From NCBI GenBank assembly GCA_024640405.1, contig JAHEFB010000018.1, positions 1-64,000 on the forward strand: a DNA stretch of 64,000 nt. The letters run 5' to 3'. The notes under the pieces were generated by a model, which saw only the letters and a program-made list of their open reading frames with translations, ran no database searches and was not told the origin of the DNA. The DNA is from Alphaproteobacteria bacterium. GTDB taxonomy: Bacteria; Pseudomonadota; Alphaproteobacteria; Rhizobiales; Aestuariivirgaceae. The position numbers and the translations under genes were made by a program. Positions 1 to 8,059 of this stretch are shown here, piece by piece (positions within the stretch are counted from its first letter, which is position 1; every line of letters begins with the position of its first letter).

Positions 1-353
1 ATGGCCAGCGGCCATGCAAAGTGCCGCACCAACAGGCCGAACACATGGCAGCTCCGACCAGCAGTGCGTCAGTGATCAAAACTCCCTTGACAACATGGGG
101 CCGTCCACACATGGCACATTTCGGACTCTCTCGGGTATCACGCAGAGAGTCCGCTTTCGGGGGATAAACTGACTCTTTCCGGAACTGAATTGACCAATCT
201 GCTGGGTGGATGACTAATTGGTCGGCATAATCAGAAAATGCCCTCGCAAGGCGGCCCATCCAACATTCCACAATTTGACACACAGGTCATAACTGGTACT
301 GTTCGGTCAATACTGTGGCAGGGCAAAAGTCATTCTGGCTGGAGGGACAGCAC
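1..353. other. Left-edge stretch without a gene
   Basis: I see no reading frame here with a convincing ribosome binding site. Bases 151-163 (ccgctttcggggg) resemble the core of the dispersed repeat near 48220, so this may carry a degenerate copy. The promoter of the secreted-protein gene that starts at 354 should lie in the last 100 bases, but no clear -35/-10 pair is visible. Confidence 0.4.
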
Positions 354-962
354 GTGAGACGGATTATCGCCACTGTGCTGGTTGCAGGGTGGATGCTTGT
401 CGGGTCGGTTTCGATGACAGAAGCAGCAACCCTGACGACAAATCCGGGTACATGGGATACCGTTATCACATTTGGTGCAGACGATTTTGCAAATCAAACC
501 GCAATTACAAATCAATACTCTGCCGAAGGTGTAATATTCGACACATCCAGTAAGCTGCAATATTTCACTCTGTCCTCTAGTACCAATTGGGCTGGCATCA
601 CCAGAGGCCATATATTCAATCCCTATTCCAGTATTGAGGATACCTTTGAGGACTTGATCATGTCCTTCACTAATCCGGTTTCTACTGCTGGTTTCAATTT
701 GCGCGCAGGAGACGCGACGCGCATGCCAACAATGCGGTTCACAGCCTATATGGGAGCGTTCTTTGTAGAGACTTTCGATGCAGTAGTGACGACATCAAAT
801 ACGGCAGAGCAATTCCACGGGTTCAGCGGCATCATATTCGACCGCATCGTGGTCTCGATGCTCAATCCTGTCTCAGGGCCACCCTGCTGCGGCGCTAATT
901 TTGACAACCTCAGCTCAACGTTGCTCCTGTTCCACTCCCAGCGGCCCTCCCACTCCTGTTAA
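354..962 (+). CDS. Secreted VPLPA-CTERM-type protein, frameshifted before the sorting tail
   Basis: The GTG at 354 is preferred over the in-frame GTG at 315 because GGAGGGA (341-347) lies 6 bases upstream and the product then begins with a Sec signal (VRRIIATVLVAGWMLVGSV, cleavage near MTEAA). The mature part is Ser/Thr-rich with alternating hydrophobic residues, as in many exosortase substrates, and ends with the usual FDNLS run. This frame then reads into SSTLLLFHSQRPSHSC and stops at 962. In the overlapping frame, from about 920 to 1018, the DNA encodes a textbook VPLPA-CTERM tail. One missing base near 918-921 would explain this. As read, the protein would be secreted and not sorted. Whether the frameshift is a mutation or a sequencing error cannot be told here. 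Confidence 0.75.
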   Translation: MRRIIATVLVAGWMLVGSVSMTEAATLTTNPGTWDTVITFGADDFANQTAITNQYSAEGVIFDTSSKLQYFTLSSSTNWAGITRGHIFNPYSSIEDTFEDLIMSFTNPVSTAGFNLRAGDATRMPTMRFTAYMGAFFVETFDAVVTTSNTAEQFHGFSGIIFDRIVVSMLNPVSGPPCCGANFDNLSSTLLLFHSQRPSHSC

Positions 963-1018
963 GCGCACTCGGCTTCTTTGGTTTCTTCGGCTGGTGGACG
1001 AAGCGGGCGGAGGCCTGA
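920..1018 (+). other. Out-of-frame VPLPA-CTERM sorting tail of the preceding gene
   Basis: Read from 920 the sequence encodes VAPVPLPAALPLLLSALGFF, then GFFGWWTKRAEA and a stop at 1016-1018. That is a VPLPA signature, a hydrophobic segment and a basic end, the three-part signal recognised by exosortase D-type systems. It has no start codon of its own and lies in the -1 frame relative to the gene at 354-962, directly after its FDNLS motif. It is therefore the detached C-terminus of that gene. Confidence 0.8.
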
Positions 1019-1165
1019 CGGCACAAGCACACTGATTGCAGTTTCTCGTGGGAGTTCTTCGGAACGCTCGTTTTGTTTGTCTCGGGGGATTCAATTGATT
1101 GATAAGTGTGGTAATATGATACCATATTTTCGATTTCTCAAGTCTATGCGAAGGCAGGATGAGCC

Positions 1166-1774
1166 ATGGGTAGAACGGTTGCAAAACTTTATCAACCGAC
1201 GGAGCGTGAAGCCTCGGCCATCGAAGCGCAGCTTGCGAGACGGAAGGCGAGACGGCCGCGTCCCCACCTGAAGGTAGAGAATGGCCAGGATGGAAACATA
1301 ACCATAGGCCCGGACCATGTTGATCTGGCTACTGCATCAAAACTGATGCTGGAGTCTGTCGGGACCTGTTCCTATGACTTCTATGCCAGGTTGTTGGAGC
1401 AATTGAGTACACTGAGCCGCTCAAACGGCAAGGTCAGTGAAGCTGACCTAAACTTCATGCTTGCCGCCATTTCTGGAATTGAACCACGCGACGAGGCCGA
1501 GGCCATGCTGGCTGCCCAGATGACGGCTGTGCACATTGCAACCGTCAACGCAGCGCAGTATCTGGCCCGTGCTGAAATGCTTCCCCAGTACGACAGCGCG
1601 ACAAATGCACTGAACAAGCTTACCCGCACTTATGCCACGCAGATGGAAGCCCTGAAGAAATACCGGCGCGGTGGCGAGCAGACCGTCAATGTCAAGCACG
1701 TCCATATTAACGAAGGTGGTCAGGCCATCGTTGGAAACGTCTCCGCCAGCGAGGGGGGAGGCAGAAAAAGTTGA
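1166..1774 (+). CDS. Conserved hypothetical protein, 202 aa, partner of the HGGxSTG gene
   Basis: A soluble 202-residue protein without signal peptide or membrane segment. It starts at ATG 1166 after a purine-rich GGCAGGATGAG stretch. The N-terminus is basic, the centre is helical (about 50-150), and the end has a characteristic EQTVNVKHVHINEGGQAIVG run. I recall this His/Gly-rich tail from alphaproteobacterial hypothetical proteins encoded next to HGGxSTG proteins, but no function is known to me. Its stop overlaps the TTG start of the next gene, so the two are probably translated together. The pair sits beside the 3' end of tRNA-Phe, which suggests a mobile or prophage-derived origin (inference). 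Confidence 0.7.
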   Translation: MGRTVAKLYQPTEREASAIEAQLARRKARRPRPHLKVENGQDGNITIGPDHVDLATASKLMLESVGTCSYDFYARLLEQLSTLSRSNGKVSEADLNFMLAAISGIEPRDEAEAMLAAQMTAVHIATVNAAQYLARAEMLPQYDSATNALNKLTRTYATQMEALKKYRRGGEQTVNVKHVHINEGGQAIVGNVSASEGGGRKS

Positions 1775-2016
1775 GGAACGACCCCTTGCACAATCTCCTG
1801 CCGATGCATGCAAGCCCTAGGTGTGGTGCTCATTCGAGACGGAGCGGTAAGCCCTGCCGCAATGGCGCAATGAGGAATGGACGCTGCCGCATGCACGGAG
1901 GCAAGTCCACAGGCGCACCCAAGGGCAATCGCAATGCCTGGAAGCATGGCATGTACTCGGCCACTCATCGAGAATGGCTGGCCGCGCTGAGCGAGCTGCT
2001 AGCGACAACCAATTAG
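1771..2016 (+). CDS. HGGxSTG-domain small protein, 81 aa
   Basis: A small basic Cys/His-rich protein. Visible motifs in order: CGAHSRRSGKPCRNGAMRN, a second Cys/His pair (GRCRMHGGKSTGAPKGNRNA), then WKHGMYSA. The two CxxH/CxxC-like clusters could bind a metal. This is the HGGxSTG family, common in alphaproteobacteria and prophages and without an established function. The TTG at 1771 overlaps the stop of the upstream gene (TTGA), which implies translational coupling. An internal ATG at 1804 is a possible later start that keeps all the motifs. Confidence 0.7.
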   Translation: MRNDPLHNLLPMHASPRCGAHSRRSGKPCRNGAMRNGRCRMHGGKSTGAPKGNRNAWKHGMYSATHREWLAALSELLATTN

Positions 2017-2089
2017 GTCAACTGTTACCTTACCTGTTACCTAAAAGTACCAGCCCACAAATTATTCTCAGCTAAGTTATTGAAAAAAA

Positions 2090-2165
2090 TGGTGCCCAGG
2101 GGCGGAATCGAACCACCGACACGCGGATTTTCAATCCGCTGCTCTACCAACTGAGCTACCTGGGC
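2090..2165 (-). tRNA. tRNA-Phe (GAA)
   Basis: Read on the minus strand, this is a 76-base cloverleaf with the acceptor arm GCCCAGG/CCTGGGC, an anticodon loop TTGAAAA (GAA), a standard T loop (GGTTCGATTCC) and an encoded CCA. Its 3' end faces left towards the accessory genes at 1166-2016, the side on which tRNA-targeting integrases insert DNA. Confidence 0.98.
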
Positions 2166-2301
2166 ATATCGGGCGCTGACTAAGAATCCTCACCGCGACC
2201 GCAGCGGGTTATAGGTGATCGCCCGGCACCTGTCCAGCGTCAACCCGCATACATCGTGACGGTTTTCTCAAGCGGCCCGCGATTGTGATCTGGCCCCGCC
2301 C

Positions 2302-2556
2302 TTAAGTGCCATCATTGCCCTCGTCGCGCCGGTCGGACAGGGTCTCTCCGGTCTCGTCGAAATCCGGCGGGTCGGCTGCCGGAATGGCGTAGTGGCCGCC
2401 CATCCAGCGGTGCAGGTCGATGTCGGCGCACCTGGCTGAACAAAACGGGTGATACTTCTGTTTTGACGGCTGCCGGCACAACGGGCAGGGGCGCCGGGTC
2501 CGCAACCGGACAGGCGGTTCGGGTTTCTTGCGGCCGGCACCGTCTGCATCGCTCAT
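2302..2556 (-). CDS. yacG: DNA gyrase inhibitor YacG
   Basis: A small zinc-binding protein of 84 residues. Four cysteines are spaced as in YacG: C24-P-L-C27, then C39-S-A-R-C43, followed by [13 protein letters not shown], which matches the conserved core of the family. YacG binds the GyrB C-terminal domain and inhibits gyrase. I chose ATG 2556 because it gives a normal YacG length and follows the maf stop by one base. The acidic tail after residue 60 is typical. It is the last gene of the minus-strand housekeeping run. Confidence 0.93.
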   Translation of the reverse strand: MSDADGAGRKKPEPPVRLRTRRPCPLCRQPSKQKYHPFCSARCADIDLHRWMGGHYAIPAADPPDFDETGETLSDRRDEGNDGT

Positions 2557-2557
2557 C

Positions 2558-3184
2558 TCAGGTCTCCGATTCCCATTTTCCGTAAATCGGATACCCGCCG
2601 GCCTGCAGCATCTGCACCGTTTCATGCAACGGCAGGCCAACCACACAGCTGTACGACCCGCTCATCCAGCGCACAAAGGCCGATGCCTTGCCCTGAATGG
2701 CATAGCCGCCCGCCTTGCCGCGCCACTCATCGCTGATCAGGTAAGCGTCCATGTCCTGGCGCATCAGGCGTTTGAAGCGCACCTTGGTGTCAACCACCCG
2801 CGATCGCTCTCGCCCGTCCGGCGAAACCACGGCAATGGTGGTGAACACCCTGTGCGAGCGCCCGGACAACAGCCGCAGCGCATCGCGTGCCTCGTCGGTT
2901 GATTGCGGCTGGCCGATGACGCGGCGGCCAACGCTGACCACGGTGTCGGCAGCCAGCACGAAGACATTTTCGCCGAGATTGCGCACCAGCGGTGCAGCAC
3001 GTGCTGCCTGCACCTTTTCCCGCGCCAGCCGCAGCGACAGTGCACGGGGCGATTCGCGTTTGTGTTGTGTTTCGTCAATGTCCACCGGGTTAAGCAGGTC
3101 CGGATAGATGCCGACCTGTTCAATCAGTGACAGCCTGCGAGGTGAGGAACTGGCCAGTACCAGCTTTGCATCGGAAATCGACAT
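2558..3184 (-). CDS. maf: Maf family nucleotide pyrophosphatase
   Basis: 208 residues, the usual Maf length. The N-terminal SSSPRR (12-17), DIDET (35-39) and AADTVV (78-83, with the catalytic Asp at 80) are the family signatures, and [17 protein letters not shown] and the KAGGYAIQG block follow. Maf/YhdE proteins hydrolyse non-canonical or canonical NTPs to NMPs and pyrophosphate. It lies directly upstream of yacG (1-base gap). In related genomes infA usually precedes maf. Here only 105 bases separate maf from the phosphatase gene, and they do not encode infA. Confidence 0.93.
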   Translation of the reverse strand: MSISDAKLVLASSSPRRLSLIEQVGIYPDLLNPVDIDETQHKRESPRALSLRLAREKVQAARAAPLVRNLGENVFVLAADTVVSVGRRVIGQPQSTDEARDALRLLSGRSHRVFTTIAVVSPDGRERSRVVDTKVRFKRLMRQDMDAYLISDEWRGKAGGYAIQGKASAFVRWMSGSYSCVVGLPLHETVQMLQAGGYPIYGKWESET

Positions 3185-3289
3185 GTCGCGAACCTTTTGA
3201 ACCCTGCTGAAAACGTCAATGTGAGATGTTGCGGTATGTGCTACAGATTCTGGGTAATTGTCCAGCGCTGCAGAATCCGGCGAACCAAC

Positions 3290-3739
3290 TCATCGCAGTT
3301 TCGGCAGACCGGTTTCACCGAACCGGTCCCGCATTCGCTTGATCAGGTGATCCCGGCAGGCGCGATAGGCATCCAGCACCTGTTCGCGGCTGCCCACCTC
3401 CAGTGACGGGTCGATAGTCGGCCAGTACACCACATCTATGGCCATGGTCCGGGTCAGCTCCATGGCCTTGTGATGGGCTTCCGGCGACAGCGACACCACC
3501 AGATCAAAACTGGAATCGACAAGATCGTCGAATGACTTGGCCTTGTGTTTGGAAATATCAACCCCGATTTCGTCCAGCACCTCGACAATGAATTCATTGC
3601 GCTCGGTGGGACGGACACCGCAGCTGTCCACAAACACCCGGTGGCCGTAGTAATATTTCATGATACCTTCCGCCATCGGCGAGCGGATGGCATTGTGCGA
3701 GCAGCAAAACAGCACTGCACCTGGCAGGTCCACGCTCAT
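3290..3739 (-). CDS. Low-molecular-weight phosphatase family protein
   Basis: 149 residues. The N-terminal LFCCSHNAIRSPMAEG contains the CX5R phosphate loop (C13 to R19) of LMW protein tyrosine phosphatases and arsenate reductases, and the late DP pair in YWPTIDPS supplies the general acid. The expected activity is phosphotyrosine phosphatase or a related thiol-based reaction; the true substrate is unknown. I start at ATG 3739, just after the UPF0262 stop at 3747. The longer frame from 3802 would add 21 atypical Cys/Trp-rich residues and overlap the upstream gene. It sits in the conserved UPF0262-phosphatase-maf-yacG order. Confidence 0.85.
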   Translation of the reverse strand: MSVDLPGAVLFCCSHNAIRSPMAEGIMKYYYGHRVFVDSCGVRPTERNEFIVEVLDEIGVDISKHKAKSFDDLVDSSFDLVVSLSPEAHHKAMELTRTMAIDVVYWPTIDPSLEVGSREQVLDAYRACRDHLIKRMRDRFGETGLPKLR

Positions 3740-3746
3740 CTCCGGC

Positions 3747-4223
3747 CTAGCCGCGCCAATGCAGCACACACACCAGCGTAAACAGCCGCCGGGCCGTGTC
3801 AAAATCCACCGCGATCTTGCCGTCCAGCCGGTCCATCAGCACCTGGCTGCCGTCGTTGTGCAGACCCCGCCGGGCCATGTCGATGGTCTCGATCTGGCTC
3901 GGCGTCGCAGTACGGATGGCCTGGTAATAGCTCTCGCAGATGCCGTAATAGTCTTTCACTATGCGCCGCAGCGGAGACAGGGCCAGCGCAATGATACTCA
4001 GGGTTTCACCGGCCTCGTTGCACACATTGAACACCAGCTTGGTGCCGTCGATCGACAGATTGAGAGAGTACGGTCCGTCCGGCTTGCCTACGACCTGAAA
4101 GCTGTTGCTCTCGATCAGGTCGTAAATCGCCACCTTGCGTTCATGGTCCACATCTGCCGAGAATGTCTTGGACAGCGTATTGTCCAGGTTGACGGCGACC
4201 AGTCTGTTGTTGTCGTTGTCCAT
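3747..4223 (-). CDS. UPF0262 family protein
   Basis: 158 residues beginning [14 protein letters not shown], the usual start and length of this alphaproteobacterial family. The upstream in-frame codons back to 4289 are not conserved-looking and were excluded. Conserved features are the [12 protein letters not shown] segment, [19 protein letters not shown] and the end block with [13 protein letters not shown]. The function is unknown. The family is nearly always found between hisD and a small phosphatase, as here, which suggests co-transcription with histidine and cell-wall genes, not a shared pathway. Confidence 0.9.
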   Translation of the reverse strand: MDNDNNRLVAVNLDNTLSKTFSADVDHERKVAIYDLIESNSFQVVGKPDGPYSLNLSIDGTKLVFNVCNEAGETLSIIALALSPLRRIVKDYYGICESYYQAIRTATPSQIETIDMARRGLHNDGSQVLMDRLDGKIAVDFDTARRLFTLVCVLHWRG

Positions 4224-4348
4224 ATCCGGCGTTCCAAGACGTTCATGACGGCTGTACCGCGATTTAAAGGCGTTCTGTGTTTTGCACAAGTGTCAGGGTA
4301 ATATGGTTGCGTGCGAATGCGGCCGGCTGACTGTCCCGGTGCCAAATG

Positions 4349-5644
4349 TCAGGGCAGATTCAATCGCATGGCCACGGAACGCGCATGGGCCTCCAGCCCT
4401 TCCGCCCGTCCAAGCGCAACGGCGTCCGGGCCGATGGCGCGCAGCGCATCAGCACTGCACTTCAGGATGGATGTGCGCTTCATGAACTCCAGCACATTCA
4501 ACCCGGAGGAATATCTGGCACTGCGCGCCGTCGGCAGCACGTGATTGGGCCCGCCGACATAGTCCCCGACGGCTTCCGGCGTAAATGCGCCCAGGAAAAT
4601 GGCGCCCGCATTGTGAACCGCATGCGCGATCTCGTCTTCGTTTTCGCACACTATTTCAAGATGCTCGGGTGCCAGCCTGTCTACCAGCGACACCGCATCC
4701 ATCAGGTTTTCAACCACAATCACGCATCCGAAGTCACGCCAGCTGGCGCCGGCAATATCTGCCTTCGGCAGGGTAGCCAGTTGCGCGTCAACCGCCTCGC
4801 ACACCTGCTGTGCCAGTTGCCCGCTGCTGCTTATCAGGATCGACTGCGCCGACGGGTCGTGTTCGGCCTGGGCCAGCAGGTCGGCTGCTATCCAGCCTGC
4901 ATTGGCGCTGTCATCAGCCATCACCAGAACCTCCGACGGTCCTGCAATCATGTCGATCCCCACCGTGCCGAACACCTGGCGTTTTGCAGCCGCCACATAA
5001 GCATTGCCCGGACCGACAATCTTGGCGACCGGGTCGATTGTATCGGTGCCATAGGCCAGTGCGGCTATGGCCTGTGCACCGCCAATGGTGTGGATCTCGG
5101 TGACGCCTGCAATGCGCGCAGCCGCAATAACCTGCGGGTTGATGACACCCTTCGGCGTCGGCACCACCATGACCAGACGCTGAACACCGGCAACATGGGC
5201 CGGGATTGCATTCATCAGCACCGAGGACGGATAGGCTGCCAGCCCGCCGGGCACATAAAGCCCGGCTGCCTGAACCGGCGTCCAGCGGTGTCCAAGTTCG
5301 ACACCTGCATCGTCTTTGTAACGCTCGTTGCCGGGAACCTGCCGTTCATGATAGGCGCGAATCCGGCCGGCAGCGGCCTGCAGCGCGGCAAGAATATCGG
5401 CCGGGCATTTGTCGGCTTCCTGATCGATCTGACCGGCCGGCATACGCGCGCCAGTCTCGGGCAGGTCGAACCCGTCGAACTGTGAAGTGTACTGTCGCAC
5501 GGCCGCATCGCCGCGCTGTCTGACGTCGTCGAGAATGCCTGCCACGGCATCATTGACGTCGGCTGCCTGCTCGCGCTTGTCGCCCAGCAAACCGGCAAAG
5601 TCAGCCTCAAAGCCGGCGTCCCTGGTGTTCAGCCAGCGTGTCAT
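4349..5644 (-). CDS. hisD: Histidinol dehydrogenase HisD
   Basis: 431 residues, full length for HisD. It catalyses the last two steps of histidine synthesis, L-histidinol to L-histidine, with two NAD+ and a zinc ion. Recognisable blocks are GLYVPGGLAAYPSSVLMNAI, AGVTEIHTIGGAQAIAALAY, VGPGNAYVAAAKRQVFG, DMIAGPSEVLVMAD, the LLAQAEHDPSAQ metal-binding region and the C-terminal VGGPNHVLPTARSARYSSGL. The start overlaps the stop of the DUF2948 gene by four bases (ATGA), so translation is coupled. Confidence 0.97.
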   Translation of the reverse strand: MTRWLNTRDAGFEADFAGLLGDKREQAADVNDAVAGILDDVRQRGDAAVRQYTSQFDGFDLPETGARMPAGQIDQEADKCPADILAALQAAAGRIRAYHERQVPGNERYKDDAGVELGHRWTPVQAAGLYVPGGLAAYPSSVLMNAIPAHVAGVQRLVMVVPTPKGVINPQVIAAARIAGVTEIHTIGGAQAIAALAYGTDTIDPVAKIVGPGNAYVAAAKRQVFGTVGIDMIAGPSEVLVMADDSANAGWIAADLLAQAEHDPSAQSILISSSGQLAQQVCEAVDAQLATLPKADIAGASWRDFGCVIVVENLMDAVSLVDRLAPEHLEIVCENEDEIAHAVHNAGAIFLGAFTPEAVGDYVGGPNHVLPTARSARYSSGLNVLEFMKRTSILKCSADALRAIGPDAVALGRAEGLEAHARSVAMRLNLP

Positions 5645-6114
5645 GCGTCGGCATCCTTCGAATTTGCGTCGTCCGCGTCCAGTTCATGATCGGGCCGCGC
5701 GCGTGCACGCCAGGGCTGGCTCAGGTCCGCCATCGCAACCTCTATGCACTCAACCTCCACCCGCACCGCGCCGCCGCCTGCAAATAACATTTCAATCACG
5801 CCTTCCGGTGCTTCCTTGCCTGGCTGAAACGTCATGGCAAGCAGCGAAACAATGGCGGTTTTGTCATTCATCGTGATGTTGCGCGCAGCGACATGACGCA
5901 CCCGCGAAATCTGAATGCCGCACTGGCGCCGTTCGCCGCTGCCGGCCTTGTCACCGAAATGATCAAACCGGTTTGCCACCAGCGCCAGCTTGCCGGCCGA
6001 TTTCATCCAGCGAAGGTCGCCAACCCGCAATACCGCATCCTGCAAATGGGCAGAAATCACGGCCAGGTCGCCTTGATCGAGCGCGGCGATTTTCAGAAGA
6101 GGAGTGTCGGCCAT
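5641..6114 (-). CDS. DUF2948 family protein
   Basis: 157 residues, cytoplasmic, no signal. The opening LKIAALDQGDLAVISAHLQD and the DLRWMKSAGKLALVANRFD block are the hallmark of DUF2948, which in many alphaproteobacteria sits immediately before hisD. No biochemical role is known to me. The C-terminal 20 residues are Asp/Ala-rich and probably disordered. It overlaps hisD by four bases and follows murA by 110 bases in the same direction. Confidence 0.9.
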   Translation of the reverse strand: MADTPLLKIAALDQGDLAVISAHLQDAVLRVGDLRWMKSAGKLALVANRFDHFGDKAGSGERRQCGIQISRVRHVAARNITMNDKTAIVSLLAMTFQPGKEAPEGVIEMLFAGGGAVRVEVECIEVAMADLSQPWRARARPDHELDADDANSKDADA

Positions 6115-6224
6115 CTGTTTGGTCGTTTCCGGAGTCAGCCCTAGGGTGGCAAAAAACGTCTATAGCATATCCGGCAAGATTGTATGCGGTTTTGCAAACA
6201 AATCTTGCAAATACTCAGCAGGAG

Positions 6225-7514
6225 CTAGTCGGAAATGCGTGAGATATCGGCACCGCAGGCACTGAGTTTGTCTTCCAGCGTTTCAAAACCGCGGTCCAGA
6301 TGATAAACCCGGTGCAGCATGGTTTCGCCTTCCGCTGCCAGCGCGGCTATGACCAGCGAGACCGAAGCGCGAAGGTCGGTTGCCATCACTTCCGCCCCGT
6401 GCAGCTGATTGACACCTTTTACCGTCGCCGTGTCACCGCTGAGCGAAATGTCGGCACCAAGACGCGCCAGCTCCTGCACATGCATGAAGCGGTTTTCGAA
6501 AATTGTCTCGCGAATGACCGATGTGCCGCCGGCCCGTGTCATCAGAGCCATGAACTGCGCCTGAAGGTCGGTGGGGAAACCGGGGTAGGGCTGGGTTTCC
6601 ACATCGACCGGTTGCAGCCCGTTGCCATTGCGCTTGACCCGCATGCCGCCGTTTTCAACGTCAATTGTGGCGCCTGCCTGCTCCAGCACCGAAATCATGG
6701 AGGCCAGGTTGTCAGGCCGCCCACCGCTCAACTTCAGATCGCCGCCGGTCATCGCAACGGCCATGGCATAGGTGCCGGTCTCGATACGGTCGGCGAGCAC
6801 TCCGTGGGTTGCCCCGTGCAGTTCGTCCACACCCTGAATTGTCAGTGTCGACGTGCCGATACCATCGATTTTCGCGCCCATCTTGACCAGGCATTCAGCA
6901 ACATCGATGACTTCCGGCTCACGCGCGGCATTTTCGATCACCGTCTCGCCCCTGGCCAGGGTTGCGGCCATCAGGGTTGTGTGGGTGGCTCCGACCGACA
7001 CCATCGGAAACGTGATCCTGGTGCCCTTCAGACCGCCGGGTGCCCTGGCCACCACATAGCCGTTTTCGATATCAAGGTCGGCGCCCAGCTTGCGCAGCGC
7101 CATAAGGTATAGGTCAACCGGCCGGGTGCCGATGGCACAGCCCCCCGGCAGCGACACGCGTGTGTCATGGCAACGTGCAAGCAACGGTCCGAGCACCCAG
7201 AAACTGGCGCGCATTTTCGAAACCAGGTTGTAGGGCGCGGTGGTGTCGACGATCTCGGCAGCACTGAAGTGCACTGTTTCGCCGGCCTGGTTGCACTGCC
7301 CGGCCCGCTTGCCGTCGGTGCGCTGGTCAACGCCGTGATTGTGCAAAATCCGCTTCAGCAACTGCACATCGGCCAGCCGCGGCAGGTTTTTCAGCGTCAG
7401 CGTGTCCGCTGTCAGCAGGCTGGCGATCATCAGGGGCAGGGCGGCGTTCTTGGCTCCCGAAATCGGGATTTCGCCATTCAATTGGTTGCCGCCGCCGATT
7501 CTGATCCGGTCCAT
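6225..7514 (-). CDS. murA: UDP-N-acetylglucosamine 1-carboxyvinyltransferase MurA
   Basis: 429 residues, full length. MurA transfers enolpyruvate from PEP to UDP-GlcNAc, the committed step of peptidoglycan synthesis. The conserved K22-N23 pair ([11 protein letters not shown]), the [13 protein letters not shown] loop and the active-site cysteine C126 in [16 protein letters not shown] are all present; a Cys at this site is the fosfomycin-sensitive form. The C-terminal [16 protein letters not shown] and [13 protein letters not shown] segments are typical. It appears to lead the minus-strand run with DUF2948 and hisD. Confidence 0.97.
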   Translation of the reverse strand: MDRIRIGGGNQLNGEIPISGAKNAALPLMIASLLTADTLTLKNLPRLADVQLLKRILHNHGVDQRTDGKRAGQCNQAGETVHFSAAEIVDTTAPYNLVSKMRASFWVLGPLLARCHDTRVSLPGGCAIGTRPVDLYLMALRKLGADLDIENGYVVARAPGGLKGTRITFPMVSVGATHTTLMAATLARGETVIENAAREPEVIDVAECLVKMGAKIDGIGTSTLTIQGVDELHGATHGVLADRIETGTYAMAVAMTGGDLKLSGGRPDNLASMISVLEQAGATIDVENGGMRVKRNGNGLQPVDVETQPYPGFPTDLQAQFMALMTRAGGTSVIRETIFENRFMHVQELARLGADISLSGDTATVKGVNQLHGAEVMATDLRASVSLVIAALAAEGETMLHRVYHLDRGFETLEDKLSACGADISRISD

Positions 7515-7643
7515 GCTGTGTTCGTGCCTTTTTGGTACAGTCTTGAAGGTGTGCTGCGATAGCCCTGCTTTGTGGCGCTTTCATGCACTTAAAGTGCCAT
7601 GCCGGGCAAGAGGGCATTTGACGCAACGAAATATCGCCGGTTT

Positions 7644-7787
7644 TCAGTCCTTTCCCGTGTTGGTTTTGTCTTTCTGAGCCCGTTTTTCCGGCAGTTTGCT
7701 GCGGGCCTGCTGCTTACGCCGGGCAAGATTGCGCCTGAGAGCCTCGGCAAGGCGTTTTTCACGTTCTGCAGCCGTTTCACTGGCCAT
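7644..7787 (-). CDS. Small basic conserved protein, 47 aa
   Basis: A 47-residue, highly charged, probably helical protein (MASETAAEREKRLAEALRRN and then an Arg/Lys-rich end). ATG 7787 is chosen because GGAGA lies 6-10 bases upstream; the longer frame from 7865 lacks such a site. Proteins of this kind (xREKRLAEALRxNLxRRKxQAR) are found beside murA in many alphaproteobacteria and have no known function. Confidence 0.7.
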   Translation of the reverse strand: MASETAAEREKRLAEALRRNLARRKQQARSKLPEKRAQKDKTNTGKD

Positions 7788-7932
7788 GCTCGTGTCTCCC
7801 CAGATTAGCAATTTCTGAACCTTCATAATGTAGGTGTCATGCGCGTAATTGTCATGCAGGTTCAATCATGCTTGCACAGTTACAGTTGCTGTGGCATTAC
7901 GCCTGCCACACAGCCGGTCCCGGCTTGAAAAT

Positions 7933-8007
<75 letters not shown>

Positions 8008-8059
8008 TAAGTTGTTAGTTTGCCTGTAATTCCCGGTGTGCTCAGGTTACAACGTTTTC

